NCBI GenBank assembly: GCA_002315735.1
Contig: DCIA01000013.1
Span: 1-64,000, forward strand
Reading direction: 5' to 3'
Source of the DNA: Clostridiales bacterium UBA1738
Lineage (GTDB): Bacteria > Bacillota > Clostridia > UBA1381
DNA: 64,000 nt
The notes under the pieces were generated by a model. That model saw only the letters and a program-made list of their open reading frames with translations. It made no database searches and was not told the origin of the DNA. Of the stretch, positions 24,088-32,600 are shown piece after piece. The position numbers and the translations under genes were made by a program. Every line of letters starts with the position of its first letter. Within the stretch, counting starts at the first letter, position 1.

Positions 24088-26160
24088 TTATGGCAAAAGT
24101 GCACCAAAAATGTCATTAGTTGTCTTAATTTGAGGTGTTTCTTCTTGAATCTTGTTAAGACCAAAGTATTGGTCATAAATATCTCTTGCAACATATGCAG
24201 CATTTGCACCCCTAAATCCATGCTCTATAACAACACAAACTGCGATTTCCGGCTTATCAAATGGTGCAAAGGACACAAAAAGTGCATTGTTTGAAGAATT
24301 TTTGCTAATCTGCGCAGTTCCTGTTTTTCCGCCAACTTCAATTGGATATCCTTCAAAAATTTTTTTAGCAGAGCCTTCGTCTGTAACGCCTTTCATACCA
24401 TTTTTTACTGCATCAAAGATATTCTTTTCTACTCTAACTTCTTTTAACAGTTCCGGTTTATTTTCGCTTATCATAGTCCCGTCGGTAGTTGAGCGAATAC
24501 TTTTTATAAGGTGAGGTTTATATCTTTTTCCGCCATTGGCAATAGTTGCCACATAATTCACAATTCCTATAGGGGTAAAATTTGAATATGACTGACCAAT
24601 TGCCGTCTGAATTGTATCACCTGCAACCCACTTTTTGTCATCGTCATCTTTATAAAGTGTCTTTTTATATTGTGGGCTTGCAACATTTCCTGCAACTTCT
24701 CCTGAAAGTTCAATTCCGGTCTTTTCTCCAAGTCCGAATTTTTTTGCATATTCATCAATGGCATCAATGCCCGTTCTTCTTCCCACTTCATAAAAAAAAT
24801 AGTTGCAAGAATCTACAATAGCCCTTGAAACATTTATACTTCCGTGAGTCATATGTTGTTCTGACCAAATCCAACATTTTGGTTGGTAATCCTTATAAAA
24901 CTTATACACCCCTTCACAAGTAATCTGTTCATTTTCCGAAATTGAGCCTGTGGAAAGTGCCGCAATCGCTGTAAGTGGCTTAAAGGTAGAACCCGGTGTG
25001 TATGTTCCGCTTATAACTCTATTCCATAAAGGCTTTGCCTTGTCATTTGATAGTACTTCATAGTTTTGTGAAAAGGTATCAAGATTAAAAGTAGGATAAC
25101 TCGCCATTGCAAGAATTTCGCCTGTGTTAACATCTATAACTATTGCTGCTCCCGCGTTTGCATCTCCGCCGCCTTTAATAGTGCCGCTACCACGACTTGC
25201 AATCTCTTTAATATTTCTTTCAAGAGATTCTTCTGCCACTTTTTGAAGGTTGGCATCTATTGTAAGCGCAACAGAATTCCCGGGTATTGCAGAAATTTCC
25301 GTGTTATCGCCAAGAAGTTCTTTATCTTTTCCATAGTACGCACTTTCTGTTCCGTCTGTACCCCGAAGTTCTTTTTCACAAATTTTTTCAATGCCTTCTT
25401 TTCCTACTAAGTCATTCATACCGTATCCACTATTTTTAAGTTCGTCGTATTCCTCTTTATAAATTTTTCCGACTCTACCCAAAATATGTGCCGCATTTGC
25501 AACATTTGTATATTCTCGAAAATAATCTTCAGACACTTCGACATTTTCAAACTCATCGGAGCACTCTTTAATTTTTGTAATAGTAGCGACTGAAACATCT
25601 GATGCAACTGTATATGCATTGTTAATCGAAAACCCCATTTTTCGCATATCGTATCTTGCACCTATTACATTTCTTGCCGCTGTTTCAGAAAGTCCGTCCG
25701 TCTCAAATTTTTCTTTATAATAATCCACCACATCTTTTGCGCTCATTTTATTATCAAGTGCTTTATTTTCTAAAAACCAATCATTTTTTTCCTTTTCATT
25801 TTCAAAAGTAAATTTATATGGTTTTTCTTTTGATATGGGAAGTGAATCAGGAAGAAACTTTTCTTCTTTTTCCAATACCTTTGAAATGGAAATAAGAAGA
25901 TTATTAATATCCTTGTCACTTTGTTTTACTTTTCTTATTTTTAGTGTATAACCTTTTCTGTTAGTAACAAGGGCGACACCGTTTCTGTCAGTTATCTCGC
26001 CCCTTGGCGCTTTTTTTGTGATATTTGCAGAAATTCTTTGGTCAGACAAATTCTTATACCCCTCACCATTTATAATCTGCATATTATAAAGTCTTGCAAT
26101 AATTAAAATCATCATAACCAAAACAATGATTTTGATTATAAGAAATCTAAACCGTGACAA
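24088..26160 (-). CDS. mrdA: Penicillin-binding protein 2 (elongasome transpeptidase)
   Basis: This 690-residue class B PBP cross-links peptidoglycan during cell elongation. An N-terminal anchor (7-24) is followed by the PBP dimerisation domain with RGEITDRNG (53-61), then the transpeptidase with S391-T-F-K394, S451-C-N453 and K612-T-G614. The order mreB-mreC-mreD-PBP2 on one strand is the classical elongasome operon. It starts 15 bases after mreD. The head domain has a roughly 100-residue insertion (about 80-215) common in Gram-positive PBP2 relatives. Confidence 0.94.
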   Translation of the reverse strand: MSRFRFLIIKIIVLVMMILIIARLYNMQIINGEGYKNLSDQRISANITKKAPRGEITDRNGVALVTNRKGYTLKIRKVKQSDKDINNLLISISKVLEKEEKFLPDSLPISKEKPYKFTFENEKEKNDWFLENKALDNKMSAKDVVDYYKEKFETDGLSETAARNVIGARYDMRKMGFSINNAYTVASDVSVATITKIKECSDEFENVEVSEDYFREYTNVANAAHILGRVGKIYKEEYDELKNSGYGMNDLVGKEGIEKICEKELRGTDGTESAYYGKDKELLGDNTEISAIPGNSVALTIDANLQKVAEESLERNIKEIASRGSGTIKGGGDANAGAAIVIDVNTGEILAMASYPTFNLDTFSQNYEVLSNDKAKPLWNRVISGTYTPGSTFKPLTAIAALSTGSISENEQITCEGVYKFYKDYQPKCWIWSEQHMTHGSINVSRAIVDSCNYFFYEVGRRTGIDAIDEYAKKFGLGEKTGIELSGEVAGNVASPQYKKTLYKDDDDKKWVAGDTIQTAIGQSYSNFTPIGIVNYVATIANGGKRYKPHLIKSIRSTTDGTMISENKPELLKEVRVEKNIFDAVKNGMKGVTDEGSAKKIFEGYPIEVGGKTGTAQISKNSSNNALFVSFAPFDKPEIAVCVVIEHGFRGANAAYVARDIYDQYFGLNKIQEETPQIKTTNDIFGALLP

Positions 26161-26175
26161 GTTTTCTTTCCTCCT

Positions 26176-26664
26176 TTATCTTTTGATTATTCTTTTGTGA
26201 ATTTTATAAAACACTAGTGTAATTACGGTATCATAAATTGCCATAGGCAAAATCACCGAAATAAACCCGTGCCAAAATCCACACGCATTCATATCGTAAA
26301 TGTGTGTTATTCTATATATTACTTGAACTATTATCGTCATAAAAAATGCATCAATAATCAGAAATAATAGTTTTGATGTAAAAACTGCATCTTTTAGTTT
26401 ATATGTAACAAATGAAGCAAATGTATAGGAAAATAGATATGTCCCAAATCCGTGACCACCAAGCAAATCCGATACTGCTCCAAGTATTACCGAAACAATC
26501 ATAATATATGAAATCTCAGTCTCACAAGCTGACGCTGCAACACAAAAACACAGTGTAATCATCGGCACTGCTCCAAAAAGTTCTATATATTTCCCAAAAG
26601 TCATTTCGCAAATTAGTATTATTATAGATAAGACCGTATATTTAATGTCTTTTTCCAGTTTCAA
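26176..26664 (-). CDS. mreD: Rod-shape-determining protein MreD
   Basis: This 162-residue protein has five or six hydrophobic segments and little else conserved at sequence level. Assignment rests on size, topology, the LGGHGFGTYLFSYTFASFVTYKLKD segment (shown in part: GGHGFGTYLFSYTF) and the position between mreC and PBP2. MreD links the MreB filaments and MreC with the wall-synthesis enzymes in the membrane. Confidence 0.9.
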   Translation of the reverse strand: MKLEKDIKYTVLSIIILICEMTFGKYIELFGAVPMITLCFCVAASACETEISYIMIVSVILGAVSDLLGGHGFGTYLFSYTFASFVTYKLKDAVFTSKLLFLIIDAFFMTIIVQVIYRITHIYDMNACGFWHGFISVILPMAIYDTVITLVFYKIHKRIIKR

Positions 26665-26679
26665 TCGGTATTCTCTCCC

Positions 26680-27498
26680 TTATTCATGGTATGTAATTAC
26701 CAAAACTTCATAAAGCGACGAAAAATCAACTGATGTTGTGACGCTTGCGTATTCTAAATTTCCTGTACTGTCAGAATTAATCTCTTTAACTTTGCCCACT
26801 AACAAATCAGGCGGATAAATTCCTCCAAGACCTGATGTTAAAAGGATATCTCCTTTTATAAGTCCTTTATCATTTGACAAATATTCAAGTTTACATTCTT
26901 TATTTTCGGCAAGATTGGCGTCACCGCTGACAACCCCAACATCACCTGTTCTTGAAAGTTTCACTCCAACCGAATTTGAAATATTAAGAATTGTTGATAC
27001 CTTTGCCCAATTACTCCCCAAGTCTGTTACTTTTCCAACAAGTCCCAAGGTTGTAACTACAACATCACCTTTTTTTATACCCGAAGTTTCACCTTTGTTC
27101 AGCATAACTGTATTATACCAACTGTTTGGCTCATATGAAACAACCTTTGCAGTAACCGTTTTCGTACTTGCCATTCCTTCCTTTAAATCCAGAAGTTCTT
27201 TTAATCGGTTGTTTTCCTCTATATATTCCTTGCTCCCTCTATTTGCAAGTTTGAGTTCGTTGTTCTCTTTTTTTAAGGCTTCAATCTCTTTTTCGTATTT
27301 ATTAGCATTTTTTACATGAGAAAAAAACTTTCTTGTGGGCGAAATAACCTTATCCATTCCCGAATATATTGGCGATACAACACCGTATGCAATTCTTCCT
27401 ATTGGGTTATCCCTAACCTTAGAAAGCAGCATAACTCCTATAAATAAAGCCATAACAATCGCTATTATTCTAACTATTTTATTTTTGAAAAACGACAT
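26680..27498 (-). CDS. mreC: Rod-shape-determining protein MreC
   Basis: This 272-residue bitopic protein has a cytoplasmic start, a transmembrane segment (about 8-27), a coiled coil (about 65-105, repeated KEIEALKKENNELK pattern) and a beta-rich C-terminal domain with the family stretches WYNTVMLNKGETSGIKKGD and GLVGKVTDLG. It activates PBP2 in the elongasome. It starts 15 bases after mreB with its own ribosome site. Confidence 0.94.
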   Translation of the reverse strand: MSFFKNKIVRIIAIVMALFIGVMLLSKVRDNPIGRIAYGVVSPIYSGMDKVISPTRKFFSHVKNANKYEKEIEALKKENNELKLANRGSKEYIEENNRLKELLDLKEGMASTKTVTAKVVSYEPNSWYNTVMLNKGETSGIKKGDVVVTTLGLVGKVTDLGSNWAKVSTILNISNSVGVKLSRTGDVGVVSGDANLAENKECKLEYLSNDKGLIKGDILLTSGLGGIYPPDLLVGKVKEINSDSTGNLEYASVTTSVDFSSLYEVLVITYHE

Positions 27499-27512
27499 AA
27501 ACTATCACCTTT

Positions 27513-28544
27513 TTAACCTTGTCTTGCGATAGAGGAACGCATCATTATCTCCTGATTTTCGTTTGCCATTTCCGTTCCCAAAACAACACAGTCAAGCGGA
27601 GACTCTGCAATCTTTACCGGAACGCCTATTTCCTTCTTCAAAACAGTGTCTAATTTTTTAATAAGTGCACCGCCGCCTGTAATAATAATACCATTTTTTA
27701 GAACATCTGCCGTAAGCTCGGGCGGTGTAATTTCCAAAGTTTCTTTAACTTCATCGATAATCGCATTTATGTTATTGATGATTGCTTCACGAACTTCTTT
27801 TGCGGTAATTGTTAAGTTTTTAGGAAGCCCTGACATAACATCTCTTCCTCTTACTTCATACACACCTTCATTTTCAAAATCGTCCGCCGATGCAAGTTCA
27901 AACTTGATTTCTTCTGCTGTTTTGTCGCCAATATTTATTCCATATTTTTTCTTTACATAATTTGCAATGTTATGATTTAGCGTATCGCCTGCAATTTTCA
28001 TTGATTTTGACACCACAACACCTCCAAGTGCTACAACTGCAACCTCGGTAGTTCCGCCGCCGATATCTAAAATCATAATTCCTTCCGGTTTCATAACATC
28101 AACGCCTGCTCCAAGCGCTGCTGCCATCGGCTCTTCAATCATAGAAACAGACTTTGCTCCGGCTAGCATTAATGCCTTTATTACTGCTCTTTTTTCTACA
28201 TTGGTGACACCTGCCGGCACACAAACAGTCGCCTTTGGTTTAAAAATCATACCTCTTTTTCCAAGTGCCAAATGCATAAGCCTTTTCATCATTGCTTCTG
28301 TTATATCAAGGTCTGCTATAACTCCGTCTTGTATCGGTCTTATTGCAACAATGTTTTCAGGCGTTCTGCCCAGCATTTCATCGGCGTCATTTCCGACGGC
28401 AACTACTTTTTGAGTATATTTATCTATGGCAACAACTGACGGCTCGCGTATTACAATACCTTTATCTTTTATACAAACCAAAGTATTTGCAGTACCCAAA
28501 TCAATCGAAATATTGCTACCCAAATCGAACACCTTAAACTTCAT
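27513..28544 (-). CDS. mreB: Rod-shape-determining actin homologue MreB
   Basis: This 343-residue actin-fold ATPase makes membrane-bound filaments that guide wall synthesis. Nucleotide motifs are IDLGTANTLV (phosphate 1), MILDIGGGTTEVAVV (phosphate 2) and IITGGGALI (adenosine). The start overlaps the maf stop by four bases (ATGA), so maf and mreB are translationally coupled. Confidence 0.96.
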   Translation of the reverse strand: MKFKVFDLGSNISIDLGTANTLVCIKDKGIVIREPSVVAIDKYTQKVVAVGNDADEMLGRTPENIVAIRPIQDGVIADLDITEAMMKRLMHLALGKRGMIFKPKATVCVPAGVTNVEKRAVIKALMLAGAKSVSMIEEPMAAALGAGVDVMKPEGIMILDIGGGTTEVAVVALGGVVVSKSMKIAGDTLNHNIANYVKKKYGINIGDKTAEEIKFELASADDFENEGVYEVRGRDVMSGLPKNLTITAKEVREAIINNINAIIDEVKETLEITPPELTADVLKNGIIITGGGALIKKLDTVLKKEIGVPVKIAESPLDCVVLGTEMANENQEIMMRSSIARQG

Positions 28545-29146
28545 ATATTTTTCTCCCTAATCACATCATAATCAAATTCTTTTTCTAATACTTCACAAAG
28601 TTTACCTATCGGCAAACCTACAACATTAAAATAGTCTCCGTCTATTTTTTCAACCAAAAGCGAGCCAAGAGCCTGAATTCCATATCCGCCTGCCTTATCA
28701 AAAGGCTCTTTCGTTTTTATATAGTCGTCAATTCTCTTATCTGAAAGTTCTTTAAAATACACATCTGTTTTTTCCTTTGTGCATACACTGAACATCGTTT
28801 TCACATTCATAACGCAAATTCCTGTATATACGCTGTGTTTTTTCCCTGACAGGCTTTTTAGCATATCTCTTGCCTCGTCTTCGTTTTTTGGTTTTCCAAG
28901 AATTTCCCCGTCATTATAAACAATGGTATCGGCAGAAATAATAAGTGCATTTTTATTTTTTAATTCGTTTGCTACCGCTGTCGCTTTTAAAAGTGCTAAT
29001 TCCTGAACATACATATCTGCCGGTACCGTATCTTTATTTATTTTTTCTTCATCTGCATCGGAAACAACCACTTCAAAATCAATATTAAGACCTTCTAAAA
29101 GTTCTTTTCTTCTTGGTGATTTCGATGCTAATATTATTTTTCTCAT
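28541..29146 (-). CDS. maf: Maf/Septum-formation nucleotide pyrophosphatase
   Basis: This 201-residue house-cleaning enzyme hydrolyses non-canonical nucleoside triphosphates (dTTP/UTP type) to monophosphates. The signature SKSPRRKELL lies at residues 8-17, ISADTIV holds the catalytic Asp, and GKPKNEDEA and KEPFDKAGGYGIQ follow. Maf next to mreB is a common arrangement in Firmicutes. It starts 35 bases after the U32 gene. Confidence 0.94.
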   Translation of the reverse strand: MRKIILASKSPRRKELLEGLNIDFEVVVSDADEEKINKDTVPADMYVQELALLKATAVANELKNKNALIISADTIVYNDGEILGKPKNEDEARDMLKSLSGKKHSVYTGICVMNVKTMFSVCTKEKTDVYFKELSDKRIDDYIKTKEPFDKAGGYGIQALGSLLVEKIDGDYFNVVGLPIGKLCEVLEKEFDYDVIREKNI

Positions 29147-29181
29147 ATTTCTACCCTTTATTATGTTCCTATTCCAAAATT

Positions 29182-31215
29182 TTACTCTACTGTGCGATAA
29201 AAATGTCCTCTTGTAAATGTATTTATTTTTGGCGAATCGATTTTTCCGCCATTTAGCGAAAATTTATACTCATCAATAATTTTTTGACATTCAGCTTCTT
29301 TTTCTATCGTGAAGATAAGTCTAATTGATGCTACACCAAGTTTCCTTAGATCGTTTATTTTGTCTGCCATATAGATTGGTTTTGAGTTTAATAATTCTAA
29401 AACGCAGCCCCCTTGGCACCGCAACGGAAAGTTTTCTCCCATTCTGTCTTTAAATGAATGTATCATCTCTTTATTTTGACATTTTCCATTTGCTCTTAAT
29501 GGGCAATTTTCCATCAGCATAAGACCAATTCTGCCATATCCTATAACTTCTGTTCCTTTTGCAATACTTCTAAGTTCGCCCAAATTAAGTTCAGGTGACA
29601 ATGTAACCTCACAAAGTTCTTTATAAAAACTCAAACTCTCAGAATTTGTGATGTTTAGTCTATAATCGCCATAACACACCTTTTTGCTATCAAATTGACC
29701 TATATTTGAAATCAAAATTCTACTATTTTGCGTTTTTTCATATTCTCTGTCATCTCGCATTATAGGTGGCAGTTTTGAAACAATTTCTAAGTCTTGATGC
29801 TTTTCTAACAGCAAATTCGAAAGCAAAACGGGAGCATAAATTCTCTTAATGCCATTTTTTATGGCACACTCGGCTTGTTCAAAATTTGTAACTTCGGCAG
29901 TTAAAACAAGTTCCTTTTCTTCCCTTTGAAAATCACTTTCAATGTAATTAAATTTTCTTTTTTCTTGACATATTAAAATTTCTTTTTCTAAAAGTTCTGT
30001 TGCCATTCTTCTTACCTCATTTATTTCTGAGATAGGAATTGTTATATTTTCTTCTAAATCAATTTCAATAGTTTGTGGCGAAAATGAGGTATTGCCAAAC
30101 TTTGAAAGTTGACTTTTTAATCTTTCTTTTGTTATAGGATTATTTATTGCTTCTTCTGAAATTTTTGTTCCAACGCTTGATACAAAGTGTCCAAAATCGT
30201 CCCAAGCAGAAATGTTTAAAGGCTCACCTTTACGCATTTTAGCAGATAAATAAATATCGGTTTTTCTAAAATTCGCATTTTTTTCTGCTCTTTTCTTCGC
30301 ACTCTCCGAAAAAATGTTTTCCGAAACATTAGACGGGTTATCAATACTCATCATATTAATTCCGAGTTTGTCGTCAAAATAACCGCTCGTAAAACCATTT
30401 CGATTAAAAGCATTTAAAAGTTCATAGTAATCATCTGCCGAAACTTTTTTTGTGTCATCTAAGTATTTTCTGTAAATCCCACAAACTGCCGAAACATACT
30501 CTTTTCTTTTAAGACGGCCTTCAATTTTTAGTGAGGTTACGCCAATTTCTGATAGGTCTTTTAGCCTGTCCACAAGCGACATATCCTTAGGACTTAGATA
30601 ATATTTCTTATCCTCGTCCAGTTCATACGGAAGTCTGCATGGCTGAGCGCACATTCCCCTATTTCCGCTTCTTCCGCCAATTATACTGCTTAAAAGGCAT
30701 TGCCCTGAATAGCACATACATATTGCACCGTGGCAAAAAACTTCAACTTCAATATCGACTGATTTTATGATTTTCTCTATTGCAGCTTTTGATAGTTCTC
30801 TTGCCAAAACAACTCGTGAAAATCCCATTTGCTTCATTTTTTTTGCACCATTTACATTCGTAATTGTCATTTGGGTGCTGGCGTGCAGGGTAAGGTCAGG
30901 ATATATTTTATGAAGAACATTCGCCATACCGATATCTTGAATAATAACGGCGTCTACTCCAATTTCATTAAGTTTTCCTATATATTCAATAAATGCATCT
31001 TTTTCCTTATTTTTTATAAGAATATTAGCAGCAATATGTAGTTTGACACCTCTTAAATGGCAGTATTTAAGCGCCTCTTTTATTTCATCTATTGAGAAAT
31101 TTCCCGCACTTTTTCTTGCAGAAAACTCTGTACCGCCAATGTAAACGGCATCTGCTCCACTTTGAACAGCTGCTATTAAGTTTTCCATATTTCCTGCAGG
31201 TGCTAAAAGTTCCAT
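29182..31215 (-). CDS. U32-family peptidase/RNA hydroxylation protein (RlhA/YdcP-like)
   Basis: This 677-residue protein has the N-terminal U32 domain starting MELLAPAGNMENLIAAVQSGADAVYIGG-type (MELLAPAGN, GADAVYIG). The cysteine-rich signature CHGAICMCYSGQC, GNRGMCAQPCR and a DUF3656 region follow. RlhA and TrhP relatives hydroxylate cytidine in 23S rRNA or uridine in tRNA with prephenate and iron-sulfur help; the peptidase label is historical. The long size fits the RlhA type. I chose ATG 31215 with GGAG upstream, because any longer start would run through the tRNA gene. A C-terminal half with Cys motifs may hold the iron-sulfur cluster. Confidence 0.87.
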   Translation of the reverse strand: MELLAPAGNMENLIAAVQSGADAVYIGGTEFSARKSAGNFSIDEIKEALKYCHLRGVKLHIAANILIKNKEKDAFIEYIGKLNEIGVDAVIIQDIGMANVLHKIYPDLTLHASTQMTITNVNGAKKMKQMGFSRVVLARELSKAAIEKIIKSVDIEVEVFCHGAICMCYSGQCLLSSIIGGRSGNRGMCAQPCRLPYELDEDKKYYLSPKDMSLVDRLKDLSEIGVTSLKIEGRLKRKEYVSAVCGIYRKYLDDTKKVSADDYYELLNAFNRNGFTSGYFDDKLGINMMSIDNPSNVSENIFSESAKKRAEKNANFRKTDIYLSAKMRKGEPLNISAWDDFGHFVSSVGTKISEEAINNPITKERLKSQLSKFGNTSFSPQTIEIDLEENITIPISEINEVRRMATELLEKEILICQEKRKFNYIESDFQREEKELVLTAEVTNFEQAECAIKNGIKRIYAPVLLSNLLLEKHQDLEIVSKLPPIMRDDREYEKTQNSRILISNIGQFDSKKVCYGDYRLNITNSESLSFYKELCEVTLSPELNLGELRSIAKGTEVIGYGRIGLMLMENCPLRANGKCQNKEMIHSFKDRMGENFPLRCQGGCVLELLNSKPIYMADKINDLRKLGVASIRLIFTIEKEAECQKIIDEYKFSLNGGKIDSPKINTFTRGHFYRTVE

Positions 31216-31249
31216 GCGAAAATTTCTCCTTTCAAAATAATTCAGGCAT

Positions 31250-31326
31250 TGGTACATCCGGCCGGAGTCGAACCGGCGGCACACAGCGTCGGAGGCTGTC
31301 GCTCTATCCAACTGAGCTACGGATGC
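31250..31326 (-). tRNA. tRNA-Arg (anticodon CCG)
   Basis: The 77-nt cloverleaf begins GCATCCGTAGCTCAGTTGG. The anticodon stem ACAGC/GCTGT holds the loop CTCCGAC (anticodon CCG, decoding CGG). The T arm has GGTTCGACTCC and the acceptor closes with CGGATGT-A-CCA. CCA is encoded. The first acceptor pair is a G-U wobble. It lies upstream of the U32 gene on the same strand. Confidence 0.97.
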
Positions 31327-31345
31327 GTATTTTAGTCTAACCTAT

Positions 31346-31374
31346 ATTATAACAAATAAGAAATATTATGTCAA
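31346..31374 (-). promoter_or_regulatory. Promoter of tRNA-Arg (and possibly the U32-maf-mre run)
   Basis: Minus strand: perfect TTGACA (31374-31369), 17-base spacer, perfect TATAAT (31351-31346). No terminator is visible between the tRNA and the U32 gene. Confidence 0.9.
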
Positions 31375-31381
31375 ACAGATA

Positions 31382-31409
31382 TTGATTTTTATGAATTTTT
31401 GTATATAAT
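31382..31409 (+). promoter_or_regulatory. Promoter of the chromate-transporter pair
   Basis: TTGATT (31382-31387), 16-base spacer, TATAAT (31404-31409). Confidence 0.72.
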
Positions 31410-31442
31410 AAATATGATTATACTTTTTAGGAGTGTGTTTAT

Positions 31443-32009
31443 TTGAAAAACAGTGAAAAACTAAAAACTTTACGACTTCTATTTCTCACATTTTTAAAAA
31501 TCGGTGCATTCACCTTTGGTGGTGGTTATGCAATGATACCGGTTATTCAGCACGAAATGGTGGAAAACAGAAAATGGCTAACAGACGACGATATTTTAGA
31601 AATAATCGCAATAGCAGAATCAACTCCCGGCCCTATCGCAATCAATTCTGCCACCTTTGTGGGATATAAGGTATGCGGATTTTGGGGTTCTTTCTTCTCG
31701 ACCTTTGCAGTGGTTCTACCGTCCTTTATAATAATCAGCATAATATCTTTTATCTTGCAAAAATTCCAATCGCTAAAAGCCGTTCAATATGCTTTTTTCG
31801 GAATTAGAGCAGGCGTTTTGGCACTTGTTTTAAAGGCATTTTGGCTTATGTACAAAAAATGTCCAAAAAATAAAATATCCTATTTTCTGGCAGCACTATC
31901 CTTTGTTTTGGCTGTTTTTATGAAATTAAATGTTCTTTATATCATTATTTTATGTGCCGTAATAGGACTTACCTCCTCACTTTTTGAAAATAGGAGGCTA
32001 GAAAAATGA
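31443..32009 (+). CDS. Chromate-transporter-family protein, first half (split ChrA)
   Basis: This 188-residue membrane protein has the CHR-domain signature GAFTFGGGYAMIPVIQHE and ESTPGPIAINSATFVGY, and four to five more helices. Large ChrA proteins carry two such domains; here each is a separate gene, as in Firmicute ChrA/ChrB-type pairs that work together. Chromate efflux is the founder activity, but in anaerobes the physiological anion is unclear. The start is TTG at 31443 with AGGAG 9 bases upstream. Confidence 0.88.
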   Translation: MKNSEKLKTLRLLFLTFLKIGAFTFGGGYAMIPVIQHEMVENRKWLTDDDILEIIAIAESTPGPIAINSATFVGYKVCGFWGSFFSTFAVVLPSFIIISIISFILQKFQSLKAVQYAFFGIRAGVLALVLKAFWLMYKKCPKNKISYFLAALSFVLAVFMKLNVLYIIILCAVIGLTSSLFENRRLEK

Positions 32010-32560
32010 TTTATTTAGAACTATTTTTAACCTTCTTTAAAATAGGTGCATTTACTTTTGGTGGAGGATATGCAATGCTTCCTCTTATCGAATCGGAAGT
32101 TCTGAGTCACAAATGGCTAAGCATTGATGCACTTGTAAACTTTATTGCCGTAAGCGAAAGCACCCCCGGACCTTTTGCAATTAATATTGCAACTTATATA
32201 GGTATTACCCGTGCAGGAATTGTCGGTGCGGTATTTTCAACACTTGGTGTTGTTATGCCATCATTTATTATTATTCTAATTGTTGCAAATTGTTTTGAAA
32301 AGTTCAAGGAGAGCAATTTTGTTAAAGGCATTATGATAGGACTAAAACCCGCTGTAATCGGTCTTATTGCATCTGCGTTAATTTCAATAGGCAAGACCGT
32401 GCTTTTCCCAAATTCTTTCACAATAGACTTATCATTTTTTATAACACTTGGAATATTTATTATCAGTGCAGTTTTAGCATTTACAAAAAAACACCCTATT
32501 TTGATAATACTCTTATCAGCCGTTTTTGGAATAGCACTTGGTTATATATTAAATTTATGA
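32006..32560 (+). CDS. Chromate-transporter-family protein, second half (split ChrA)
   Basis: This 184-residue homologue of the preceding protein carries GAFTFGGGYAMLPLIESEVL and ESTPGPFAINIATYIGI. The ATG overlaps the stop of the first half (ATGA). The two presumably form an antiparallel heterodimer in the membrane. A terminator follows directly. Confidence 0.88.
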   Translation: MIYLELFLTFFKIGAFTFGGGYAMLPLIESEVLSHKWLSIDALVNFIAVSESTPGPFAINIATYIGITRAGIVGAVFSTLGVVMPSFIIILIVANCFEKFKESNFVKGIMIGLKPAVIGLIASALISIGKTVLFPNSFTIDLSFFITLGIFIISAVLAFTKKHPILIILLSAVFGIALGYILNL

Positions 32561-32561
32561 T

Positions 32562-32600
32562 AAAAAAAGACAAACCTTTTTTTACGGTTTGTCTTTTTTT
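32562..32600. terminator. Bidirectional terminator
   Basis: Stem aaaagacaaacc / ggtttgtctttt flanked by A and T runs. It serves the chromate pair and the convergent NlpC/P60 gene. Confidence 0.87.

Noticed and set aside
29182..31311. Longer form of the U32 protein starting at 31311
   Set aside because: The added N-terminus would be translated tRNA-Arg sequence. ATG 31215 matches the family start.
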